Assembly: GCF_024206475.1 (NCBI RefSeq)
Contig: NZ_JAMBPR010000008.1
Coordinates: 104,408-168,407, forward strand
Length of the DNA: 64,000 bases
Origin: Paraburkholderia sp. CNPSo 3274
GTDB lineage: Bacteria; Pseudomonadota; Gammaproteobacteria; Burkholderiales; Burkholderiaceae
Direction of reading: 5' to 3'
Positions within the stretch are counted from its first letter, which is position 1, and every line of letters begins with the position of its first letter. The translations under genes and the position numbers were made by a program. This document shows positions 9,691 to 17,585 of the stretch, piece by piece. The notes below the pieces were generated by a model. That model saw only the letters and a list, made by a program, of their open reading frames with translations, did no database searches and was not told the DNA's origin.

Positions 9691-10685
9691 AATCCGGCGT
9701 GCACTGGCTCGACGCAGGGCACCGCGCGCTGCTGGTGACAGTGGTGAAAACGTGGGGCTCGTCACCGCGCCCCGAGGGCGCGATGCTCGTGGTGCGCGGC
9801 GACGGCCTCGTGGTCGGCTCCGTTTCGGGCGGCTGCATCGAGGACGATCTCATCGACCGCGTGCGCCGCGAAGGCGTGACGATCGCCAGGCCCGAGGCTG
9901 TGAAGTACGGCATCACGGCGGAAGAGGCGCATCGTTTCGGACTGCCATGCGGCGGCACGATCCAGCTCGTGCTCGAACCGCTCTCGGAGGCCTCGGGCAT
10001 TCGCGAACTGCTCGAAACCGTCGAGCGCGGCGAACTCGTTGCGCGCACACTCGATATGGCGACCGGCCGCGCCACGCTCGGCCCCGCGAAAGCGACCGAT
10101 GGCGTGGACTTCGACGACGCGCGCCTGCTCACGATACACGGGCCGCGCTACCGCATGCTGGTGATCGGTGCGGGGCAGCTCTCGCGTTATCTCTGCCAGA
10201 TCGCCGTGGGGCTCGATTACCAGGTGACCGTGTGCGACCCGCGCGAGGAATACACGGACACCTGGGACGTGCCCGGCACGGCGCTCGTGCGCACCATGCC
10301 CGACGACACAGTGCTCGACATGAAGCTCGACGAACGCTGCGCCGTGATCGCACTCACGCACGACCCCAAGCTCGACGACCTCGCGCTGATGGAAGCGCTC
10401 AAGACGCACGCGTTCTACGTGGGAGCGCTGGGCTCGCGGCGCAACAATGCGGCGCGGCGCGAGCGGCTCAAGGAGTTCGACCTGAGCGAAGCGGAGCTCG
10501 CGCGGCTGCATGGGCCGGTGGGCATTTACATCGGCAGCCGCACGCCGCCGGAAATCGCGGTGTCGATACTCGCGGAGGTCACGGCAGCGAAGAACGGCGT
10601 CTCGCTGCCGACCATTCTCCAGGTGGAAGGCGCCAAGGCCGCGCGCGAACAGGCTGCGGGAGCGGGATCGACGGCGGCAATATAG
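9663..10685 (+). CDS. XdhC/CoxI-family molybdenum cofactor maturation protein
   Basis: 340 residues. The N-terminal XdhC domain contains GSSPRPEGAM and the conserved Cys in SGGCIEDDL. The C-terminal Rossmann domain begins VIGAGQLSRYL. XdhC proteins receive Mo-MPT, help its sulfuration and insert it into the apo-hydroxylase, so this completes the maturation set of the operon. The ATG at 9663 lies inside the CoxG gene after a GAGGAAA site. The final residues (roughly GAGSTAAI) look foreign: on the other strand they are in register with the truncated gene that follows, so the 3' end may be a deletion scar. Confidence 0.92.
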   Translation: MDSVDLEVLKSGVHWLDAGHRALLVTVVKTWGSSPRPEGAMLVVRGDGLVVGSVSGGCIEDDLIDRVRREGVTIARPEAVKYGITAEEAHRFGLPCGGTIQLVLEPLSEASGIRELLETVERGELVARTLDMATGRATLGPAKATDGVDFDDARLLTIHGPRYRMLVIGAGQLSRYLCQIAVGLDYQVTVCDPREEYTDTWDVPGTALVRTMPDDTVLDMKLDERCAVIALTHDPKLDDLALMEALKTHAFYVGALGSRRNNAARRERLKEFDLSEAELARLHGPVGIYIGSRTPPEIAVSILAEVTAAKNGVSLPTILQVEGAKAAREQAAGAGSTAAI

Positions 10686-10689
10686 CGGT

Positions 10690-11446
10690 CGATGAGCGGC
10701 TGACGCCGCGCCTCGGCCCTCGAACTGCCCACCGGCGTCCACACGTGCACCGTGAGCGCGCGCTCGTGCGGTGCGGGCGGCCCGTCGAACACGGTCTGCG
10801 CGAGCCTGGGCGCCCGGCCTTTGGCCGAGTTCGCCGCGCCCGCCGCGCTCGCCACGAGCGCCGCCGCGCCGCCCTGTGCCGCCGCCGGATTCACGGCGAG
10901 GCGGCGCGCGCGCAAGGCGAGCAGCAGCAGGTTCCACCCCGCGAACATCAGAATGAGCCCGAGGCAGTATGGCACCGTACCTTTGTAGTGCGTGGGATAG
11001 GGCTGGTAGAGAAAGATGGCAATGGCGATCTGCAGCGCGCCGGCCGCCACCGCGAGACGCCATGTGCGATAGCGCACGACTCAGGCCGAGGCGATCTGCA
11101 GCAGGCCATCGGCAAGAAAGAGCGTGGCAAACACCATCGAAATAATGAACGACGCGTGCCGGTACCCCGAAAGCACGAGCGCCGCCGTGATACAAAAGCC
11201 GAAGCCCTTCACGTAGCGCAGCGTGCGCTGGCCGCCCATGCCGGTCCATGCCACCGCGAGCGTGGCCAGACCCTCGTTCAACAGCAGCCACGCGAACGGC
11301 GCGATCGGGAAGAACAGCACGCCGTCCAGCGCGTCGACGAAGAGCGCCGCGCCCACGAGCGCGCTCGCCACGCCCGCTGCCATCACACCGCGCCAGCGCT
11401 CGCGCAGATACTCCACGCCCAGCAGGATCATCATGAGCCGCACCAT
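10690..11446 (-). pseudogene. Decayed HdeD-like (DUF308) membrane protein gene
   Basis: On the minus strand an ATG at 11446 (MVRLMMILLG) opens a multi-helix membrane protein (TGMGGQRTLRYVKGFGFCIT, SFIISMVFATLFLADGLLQ). It runs into an in-frame TGA at about 11078-11080. Beyond the stop the same frame continues as protein-like sequence (RLAVAAGALQIAIAIFLYQ, LILMFAGWNLLLLALRARR, then VHVWTPVGS) before merging into the antisense of the xdhC-like gene at about 10690. As I recall the family, intact Burkholderia homologues carry a soluble hydrolase-like domain after VHVWTPVG; that part is missing here. Nonsense mutation plus 3' truncation suggests a dead gene; the short N-terminal membrane part might still be made. 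Confidence 0.7.
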
Positions 11447-11555
11447 CGCCCGTCTCCGGCAGCCGCGTATGAACACGCATCGTACTGCGGTGCGGCGAGG
11501 GATCGCCCGAACGTGCGCGGCCCATGCCGTTTCGAGCGCCTGGCTACGCGCCCCC

Positions 11556-11596
11556 AAAAAAAACTGCGGGCCGCGACTTTCGTCGGCGGCCCGCAG
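11556..11596 (-). terminator. Intrinsic terminator of the OFA permease operon
   Basis: On the minus strand CTGCGGGCCGCCGAC (11596-11582) pairs with GTCGCGGCCCGCAG (11577-11564), loop GAAA, followed by eight T. It lies downstream of the 42-codon small-subunit gene, within the upstream flank of the decayed HdeD-like gene. Confidence 0.9.
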
Positions 11597-11653
11597 CACG
11601 GGTTGCTTCATTGGGCGGCTCGCGCCGCCTCGCTTCACTTGAGCGTCACGGCA

Positions 11654-11782
11654 TCAGCCGAACAGCTTCATCGCCTGCGCGAGCGTGTTGGTCACGCCCC
11701 ACACGAGCGGCACCAGCACGTAGAGCCAGAAGACCGCCATCAGCGCCTTGTTCGATGAATTCGGGGCAGCTTGAGTAGACAT
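11654..11782 (-). CDS. MFS transporter small subunit (42 residues)
   Basis: A short ORF beginning MSTQAAPNSSNKALM and ending LAQAMKLFG, with one transmembrane helix (VFWLYVLVPLVWGVT). The ribosome-binding site AAGGAGG lies before the ATG, and only 13 bp separate it from the upstream OFA-type permease. NCBI annotates such ~40-50 residue helices next to oxalate/formate-antiporter-type permeases as MFS transporter small subunit. I infer it binds or stabilises that permease. Stop and terminator follow. Confidence 0.8.
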   Translation of the reverse strand: MSTQAAPNSSNKALMAVFWLYVLVPLVWGVTNTLAQAMKLFG

Positions 11783-11795
11783 TGCGCGTTCCTCC

Positions 11796-13196
11796 TTATT
11801 TACCGGCGGCGAGTTGCGTCTCGCTCATGTGATGCTTTGCGTCCACGCGGCGCACGAGCAAATTGCAGATGAAGCCGATCACGAGCAGCGAAGCCATGAT
11901 GTGCACGGTCATCGTGTACGCGTCGGCCTTCGCCACGCCGTGCGCGACCTGATACGCACGCACGTAGTTCACGAGCACCGGGCCCGCCACGCCTGCCGCG
12001 GCCCACGCGGTGAGCAGACGGCCGTGAATGCCGCCCACGAACGCCGTGCCGAACATGTCCGCGAGATATGCGGGCACCGTCGAGAAGCCGCCGCCGTACA
12101 TCGAGAGAATCAGGCAGAGCGCCAGCACGAAGAACACGATGTTCCCGCTCTGCGCGAACTGCGGCACTGCGTAATAGAGCACCGCGCCGAACACGAAGAA
12201 GATGAAGTAAGTGCTCTTGCGGCCCACCCAGTCGGAAGCCGAAGCCCACACGAAGCGCCCGCCCATGTTGAAGAGCGAGAGCAGGCCGACGAAGCCTGCC
12301 GCCGCGCCGGCGCTCACGGTGTCCTTGAAGCTTTCCTGGATCATGACCGAGGCCTGGCCCAGAATGCCGATGCCCGCCGTCACGTTGAGGAACAGCACGA
12401 GCCAGATCAGGTAGAACTGCGGCGTCTTGAGCGCCTGGTCGATATGCACATGCTGGTTCGACACGAGCTTTTTGGCCACGACGGGCGGCGTCCAGCCTGC
12501 GGGCTTCCAGTGCGGCGCGGGCACGCGGATGGTGATGGCGCCAATCGACATCGAGATGAAGTACGCCACGCCGAGCACCACGAAGGTCTGGGCGACGCCC
12601 ACGCTCGTGTCGCTCGCGAAATGCTTCATCAGGTTGACGGAGAGCGGTGCGGCGATCATCGCGCCGCCGCCGAAGCCCATGATCGCAAGGCCCGTTGCCA
12701 TGCCGCGGCGGTCGGGGAACCAGCGGATCAGCGTCGAAACCGGAGACACGTAGCCGAGCCCGAGGCCGATACCGCCAATCACGCCGTAGCCGAGATAGAG
12801 CAGCACGATCTGATGCAGATACACGCCGAGTGCGGAAACGAGGAAACCGCCGCCAAAGCAGCACGCGGCGGTAAACATCGTGCGGCGCGGGCCCACACGT
12901 TCGAGCCACTTGCCGCCAAACGCGGCGGAAAGCCCGAGAAATACGATGGCCAGCGAGAAAATCCAGCCAAGCGTGGTGAGCGACCAGTCATCGGACGCGG
13001 ACTGCGTTATGCCGATCACCTTCGTGAGCGGCGCGTTGAACACGGAAAACGCGTAGGCCTGGCCGATGCACAGATGCACGGCCAGCGCCGCGGGCGGCAC
13101 CATCCAGCGCGAAAAGCCCGGCGGGGCGACGGTCGCCTCTTTGGAAAAGAAGGGTGCGCTTTGCGCACCGCGCGTCGAATCTGCAACGCTGCTCAT
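11796..13196 (-). CDS. OFA-family MFS transporter (oxalate:formate antiporter type)
   Basis: 466 residues and 12 predicted helices. The OFA family fingerprints are the N-terminal PPAALAVHLCIGQAYAFSVF and the loop GGKWLERVGPRRTM. The start at 13196 (MSSVADS) is chosen because GGGAG lies 8 nt upstream; a further ATG at 13259 has no such site. The OFA family includes the oxalate/formate exchanger OxlT, but members transport other monocarboxylates, and no oxalate-degrading genes are nearby, so the substrate is uncertain. It forms an operon with the 42-residue small subunit. Confidence 0.9.
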   Translation of the reverse strand: MSSVADSTRGAQSAPFFSKEATVAPPGFSRWMVPPAALAVHLCIGQAYAFSVFNAPLTKVIGITQSASDDWSLTTLGWIFSLAIVFLGLSAAFGGKWLERVGPRRTMFTAACCFGGGFLVSALGVYLHQIVLLYLGYGVIGGIGLGLGYVSPVSTLIRWFPDRRGMATGLAIMGFGGGAMIAAPLSVNLMKHFASDTSVGVAQTFVVLGVAYFISMSIGAITIRVPAPHWKPAGWTPPVVAKKLVSNQHVHIDQALKTPQFYLIWLVLFLNVTAGIGILGQASVMIQESFKDTVSAGAAAGFVGLLSLFNMGGRFVWASASDWVGRKSTYFIFFVFGAVLYYAVPQFAQSGNIVFFVLALCLILSMYGGGFSTVPAYLADMFGTAFVGGIHGRLLTAWAAAGVAGPVLVNYVRAYQVAHGVAKADAYTMTVHIMASLLVIGFICNLLVRRVDAKHHMSETQLAAGK

Positions 13197-13646
13197 GGGA
13201 TCTCCCGAATCGACCAGAGGTTGAGAGAGGGGGTCAACGCTCGCTCTGGTCGCATCCAAAATGGCTGTTGGTAGGCGTGGTCTTTCGTGCTCTTTTTGTG
13301 CGCAAACGCACAGAACACTTCATTGCCGCTTGACGGCTGCACGAACCTTAGTCCCCAAGCGCCGCCTTGGCAATATGAGGTAAACAGACATATGCCATAC
13401 AGAGGTCCGCGCGCCGCTGCACTTCATCGATTGTTGCGTGCGCAGCAAATCGGCGGCAGCGCCGTATGACGCCAGGGAAAAGGATGCAGACGGGCATTTC
13501 GTTGCGCGGCCCAGCATTTAGACTCAATGCTCGATACAGGGCCCCCTGCGGGCTGTGTGCGGGCCATCCGCTTGACAAGCGGGTTGCATGACTTTTAAGT
13601 GGCAGAAGTAACGCTCATCCGCGACCCGACACCTGCCGAGCCCCCC
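13197..13646. other. Divergent intergenic region, OFA permease / DUF3857 gene
   Basis: About 450 bp without a convincing gene. Several short open frames lack ribosome-binding sites and family resemblance. The region must hold divergent promoters. A locally AT-rich patch near 13376-13400 is the only compositional feature I see. Confidence 0.35.
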
Positions 13647-15605
13647 ATGCGCCTCGCTCTCGCTCTTTGCCTAGCCCTGCTCGGCCCCGCCACGGGAACC
13701 TTCGCCGCCGACTTGCGCCCTGGCGTGGCGCAACTCACACCGGTGCCCCTCGAAGCGGGCGCGCTGAATCCGGCAGGCAGCGGCGCGCAGGCGCCCTACA
13801 CCAACGAAGCGGAAACGCAGACCTTCACCGTCAATGCGGACGGCTCGTACACCAAGCTCGACTCGCTCACGCTGCGCGTGAACACGGAGCCCGGCATTGC
13901 GCGCGCGGGCCAGTATTACGTGTGGTTCAACCGCGAGATGGCCCACGTGGAGGTGCTCGAAGCGTGGACCGAGGACGCCCAGGGCGGGCGTCACGACGTG
14001 CGCCCCGAACAGATCCGCGACGTGCAGGAAGTGCGCTCGTTCGACGCCCCGATGTTCCAGGACGTGCAGGACAAGGTGATCGTGTTCCCGGCCGTGGAGC
14101 CGGGCGCACGCGTGCATCTCACGTGGCGCAAGATCCAGCACGTGCCGCTCGTGCCCGGCTGGTTCAGCGACTTCACGCCGCCCGACCTCGCGCCCACGCA
14201 CAACTTCCGCGTGATCTACGACCTGCCCGCGAAAGTACCGCTCTACGCCGACGCGCGCGGCTTCACCGTGCTGCCGCCCGCCACGCTGAACGGCCGCACG
14301 CGCTACGAGTACCGCTACGACAAGTCGAATTTCGAGCGCCTCGAATATGGCTCGGTCGCCTACGTGAGCTACGGCGACCGGCTGATGGTGTCCACCTTCC
14401 CCGACTATGCGGCCTTCGCGAAGGTCTATCGCGAGGCCGCAGCGGATCCCACCGCGCGCGACCCGGCCATCGTGCACCTGGCGCAGACGCTCACGGCGCA
14501 CGACGACACCCCGCGCGCAAACGCGCAAACGCTCTACGACTGGGTGCGCCGCAACATCCGCTACGTGGCGATGAATATCGGGCGCGGCGAGATCGTGCCG
14601 CACCGCGCAACCGACGTGCTCGCGAACCGCTACGGCGACTGCAAGGACCACGTCGCGCTCTACGGTGCGCTGCTCGACGCCGTGGGCATCCGCAGTACGC
14701 CGGCGCTCGTGAACAGCGGCACGGTCTACACGCTGCCGAGCGTGCCGGGCTTCGGCGTGATCAATCACGTCATCACCTGGCTGCCCGATCTGCAGATGTT
14801 CGCGGATTCCACGGCGAGCAACATCGAGTTCGGCTATTTGCCGTCGACGGACATGGACCGCGAGGCCGTGCTTGCCGGCGACGGCACGCAGGTCCGCACG
14901 CCCCCGACTGCGACGACCACGCGCGAGAGCGATCTCGACATCACGGTCGCGCCCGACGGCTCGGCGCGCTTCATCTACCGCTTGCAAGCAGAGGGCTGGT
15001 CCGCCGAACAGACGCGCAGCGTGCTGCGCCTGCAAACGCCCGCGCAGCGCGAGGAGTCGCTGCAATGGGAGCTGCGCAACGCCAATCTGCGCGGCAACGC
15101 CACGCTCGCGTCCAGCCCGCTCGAGGCGACGGCGGGTCCGCTCGTGCTCACGCTCACGGGCACCTTCGACGGCTTCGTCGACCCTGAAATGACCACGCCC
15201 GTGCCCACGCTCACGAGCTTCGTGGGCGGGCTCGACGCGAATCTGCGCTACTGGCTCGGCGAATCGCGGCGCACGCAGCCCTTCGTGTGCCGCAACGTGG
15301 TGATGACCGAGCGCGCGCGCATCGTGCTGCCGGCGGGCATGCGCGTGCTCGACGTGCCCATCGCGCAGCACGCCGACAACCGTTTCATCGATTTCACTTC
15401 GCACTACGCGCTCGACCCGCAGGCGAATGTGCTGCGCGTCACGCGCACCGGTCAAACGCATTTCGCGAGCGATGTATGCAGCGCCGACGATTTCGCGCAG
15501 ATGCGCCCCGCGTTCGAGACGATGGCGCGCGACCTGCGCGCGCAATTGATCGTCAAGCCGTCGGCGCAAGGCACTGCGCCGGATAGTCCGGCGAGCGCGC
15601 AGTGA
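13647..15605 (+). CDS. Exported DUF3857 / transglutaminase-like protein
   Basis: 652 residues. It has an N-terminal signal peptide (about 24 residues ending near TFAAD), then a DUF3857 beta-rich domain, then a transglutaminase/papain-like core with a plausible Cys-His-Asp triad: C332 (RYGDCKDH), H374 (INHVITWL) and D387 (FADST). The C-terminal part is a further beta domain. The start at 13647 is preferred over 13599 because it begins directly with the signal peptide. It should be periplasmic or outer-membrane associated. DUF3857-transglutaminase proteins are common in Proteobacteria but poorly characterised, so only the fold and location are supported. Confidence 0.85.
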   Translation: MRLALALCLALLGPATGTFAADLRPGVAQLTPVPLEAGALNPAGSGAQAPYTNEAETQTFTVNADGSYTKLDSLTLRVNTEPGIARAGQYYVWFNREMAHVEVLEAWTEDAQGGRHDVRPEQIRDVQEVRSFDAPMFQDVQDKVIVFPAVEPGARVHLTWRKIQHVPLVPGWFSDFTPPDLAPTHNFRVIYDLPAKVPLYADARGFTVLPPATLNGRTRYEYRYDKSNFERLEYGSVAYVSYGDRLMVSTFPDYAAFAKVYREAAADPTARDPAIVHLAQTLTAHDDTPRANAQTLYDWVRRNIRYVAMNIGRGEIVPHRATDVLANRYGDCKDHVALYGALLDAVGIRSTPALVNSGTVYTLPSVPGFGVINHVITWLPDLQMFADSTASNIEFGYLPSTDMDREAVLAGDGTQVRTPPTATTTRESDLDITVAPDGSARFIYRLQAEGWSAEQTRSVLRLQTPAQREESLQWELRNANLRGNATLASSPLEATAGPLVLTLTGTFDGFVDPEMTTPVPTLTSFVGGLDANLRYWLGESRRTQPFVCRNVVMTERARIVLPAGMRVLDVPIAQHADNRFIDFTSHYALDPQANVLRVTRTGQTHFASDVCSADDFAQMRPAFETMARDLRAQLIVKPSAQGTAPDSPASAQ

Positions 15606-15620
15606 GCCGGCGCACGACGT

Positions 15621-16682
15621 TCACACGGGCCAGAGCGGTCCTTCCTGCATCGCGCCGATCTGCTCGCGCAGTTCGAGAATGCGCTCTTCCCAGTAGCGCT
15701 GCGTGTTGAACCACGGGAAGGCGGCGGGAAACGCGGGATCGTGCCAGCGGCGCGCGAGCCAGGCCGAGTAGTGGATGAGACGCAGCGTGCGCAGCGCTTC
15801 GACGAGATGCAGCTCGCGCGGCTCGAATTCGCAGAAGTCCTCATAACCGGCGAGCAAATCCGCCATCGCACGCGAAGCGCCTGCGCGATCGCCGGGCAGC
15901 AGCAGCCACAAATCCTGGATAGCGGGACCCATGCGGCTGTCGTCGAAGTCCACGAAATGCGGGCCGGCGTCGGTCCAGAGCACGTTGCTCGGATGGCAAT
16001 CGCCGTGCAGGCGCAACGAACGCACTTCGCCCGCGCGCTCGAATGCCGCCTCCACGCCTTCGAGCGCGAGCGTCACCGCGGTCTGCCACGCCTCGCGCAC
16101 GTCCTCGGGCACGAAGCCATGATCGAGCAGATACGCGCGCGGCTCGTAGCCGTAGGTCTGAATGTCGAGCGTGGGGCGTGCCTGGTACGGCTCGATCGCG
16201 CCCACGGCGTGAATGCGGCCGATGAAACGGCCCAGCCATTCGAGCGTGTCGCTGCGGTCGAGATCAGGCGCGCGGCCGCCGCGCCGCTCGAAAAGCGAGA
16301 AGCGAAACCCGTCGAACTCGTGCAGCGTGCGCCCTTCGAAGGCGAGCGCAGGCACGGCCGGAATCTCGCGCGCGGCGAGTTCGGCGACGAATGCGTGCTC
16401 TTCGAGTATCGCCTCGTCGCTCCAGCGCTCCGGGCGATAGAACTTGGCGATGAGCGGCGGCCCGTCTTCCACGCCCACCTGGTACACGCGATTCTCGTAA
16501 CTGTTGAGCGCGAGCATGCGGCCATCCGTGCGGCGGTTGGCAGGGATCAGCACGCCATCGACTGCGTCGAGCATGCATTCGGGCGTGAGGCGCGCGTAGG
16601 GCGCGGCTTGCTGGTCGCCGGGGTGGCTGGACTCGCCGGGACCGGAAGGTCCGCCCGGGATTGAAGAAGGATCGTGATTCAT
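15621..16682 (-). CDS. srkA: SrkA/YihE-like stress response Ser/Thr kinase
   Basis: 353 residues with the aminoglycoside-phosphotransferase-like kinase fold of E. coli YihE (SrkA/RdoA). The catalytic loop is LHGDCHPSNVLW and the metal-binding Asp is in FVDFDDSRMGP; NSYENRVYQVG is the family's N-terminal strand pair. In E. coli SrkA protects against stress-induced cell death. The start at 16682 (MNHDPSS) gives the family's usual N-terminus; a longer frame to 16793 adds a hydrophobic stretch without homology. Convergent with the DUF3857 gene, 15 bp between stops. Confidence 0.87.
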   Translation of the reverse strand: MNHDPSSIPGGPSGPGESSHPGDQQAAPYARLTPECMLDAVDGVLIPANRRTDGRMLALNSYENRVYQVGVEDGPPLIAKFYRPERWSDEAILEEHAFVAELAAREIPAVPALAFEGRTLHEFDGFRFSLFERRGGRAPDLDRSDTLEWLGRFIGRIHAVGAIEPYQARPTLDIQTYGYEPRAYLLDHGFVPEDVREAWQTAVTLALEGVEAAFERAGEVRSLRLHGDCHPSNVLWTDAGPHFVDFDDSRMGPAIQDLWLLLPGDRAGASRAMADLLAGYEDFCEFEPRELHLVEALRTLRLIHYSAWLARRWHDPAFPAAFPWFNTQRYWEERILELREQIGAMQEGPLWPV

Positions 16683-16826
16683 ACCCGCAATTGTGCCTCT
16701 TGCGGGCACTGCCGGCGAGCGCGACGTATTCACGACGTGCACGGCAGACACGATGAACACAAACGCGGCGCACAACCCTGCGACGAGACGCAAGCGCGCC
16801 TCGTCAACGTGTCACAGGGCCCAGGC

Positions 16827-17039
16827 TCAGTGGATCTGCGCGCCGGCGGGCATGACGTGCTCGCCCGTATCGATCAGATCTTCGAGAAAAAAGGGCTCGG
16901 TGTTGAGCTGCGCCGACGAGCCAGGCTCCCCGGCATACCACGTCACCATCGCCATGTCGCCGAGAATGCGCATCACGATGCCGCGCGCGCCCTGCGGCAC
17001 GGCGATATGAACGGTACGGACGATAGAACCGATTTGCAT
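16827..17039 (-). CDS. Hypothetical 70-residue protein
   Basis: The ORF reads MQIGSIVRTVHIAVPQG and ends EHVMPAGAQIH. GGGG precedes the ATG (ACGGGGAAACATC). It has no membrane helix or signal; the composition suggests a small beta-rich (SH3-like) domain, with VRTVHIAVPQGARGIVMRI resembling a KOW-like strand pattern. No function is recognised. Third codon positions are GC-rich as in neighbouring genes, which favours a real gene. It lies upstream of srkA in the same direction but separated by 144 bp. Confidence 0.6.
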   Translation of the reverse strand: MQIGSIVRTVHIAVPQGARGIVMRILGDMAMVTWYAGEPGSSAQLNTEPFFLEDLIDTGEHVMPAGAQIH

Positions 17040-17585
17040 GATGTTTCCCCGTTACCTCGCTACCTTCGCCAGCTCCCTCGAAGGAAGACCGGTCGGCATG
17101 CTGACAAAAAAACCGATGCACACCATCGGTTGCGCGCGCATCCAAACCCGCCTCGGGCGACCCGCTCTTTCCGCGCGCTTAAGCACGGCCGGACCCTCGG
17201 CAACCCCATTGTTGCTTGTTTGAGCGCGTGAGCAAAGCGAAAAAATAGGGGGGTGTATCAACGGCGGCTAACAGACGCCGCCCTGTGCCGCCACGACCTC
17301 GCCCTGCTTCGCTCACGCAACTTACGAAAACCTGACTGTAACAGATGGTAAACCCCATTCTTCGCGCGCTTGCTAGGGCGGTCCCTGAAAAAGTACGCTG
17401 ATGCCTGGTGACTGACGCTATAGTCCGTCCCAACCGTGCACCATAAAGGCCCGACGCAGCACAGGCAAAGACCTCACGCGCGCCACCATAGCCGGCCACG
17501 ATACCGATAACCTAAACGCTCGCCTTCGCGGCCAGACCAGCCGCGCGAGCCACACTCCGCCACCAGCGAAGGAACCCGCCGTTCC
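17040..17585. other. Intergenic region before the RND efflux operon
   Basis: 546 bp with no convincing gene. It contains a minus-strand terminator-like hairpin (17106-17132) and a TATAGT hexamer at 17419-17424 that could be a -10 for the efflux operon, without a good -35 at standard spacing. Open frames on the minus strand at 17179-17499 look non-coding. Confidence 0.4.
17106..17132 (-). terminator. Terminator-like hairpin with no obvious gene
   Basis: On the minus strand AACCGATG, loop GTGTG, CATCGGTT, then a T run (plus-strand A run at 17106-17112). It lies 67 bp upstream of the 70-residue ORF at 16827-17039, so it cannot terminate that gene. It may end an unannotated minus-strand RNA starting in 17133-17585 or act as an attenuator. 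Confidence 0.6.

Noticed and set aside
17179..17499. 106-codon minus-strand open frame upstream of the RND operon
   Set aside because: Atypical composition and no ribosome-binding site.
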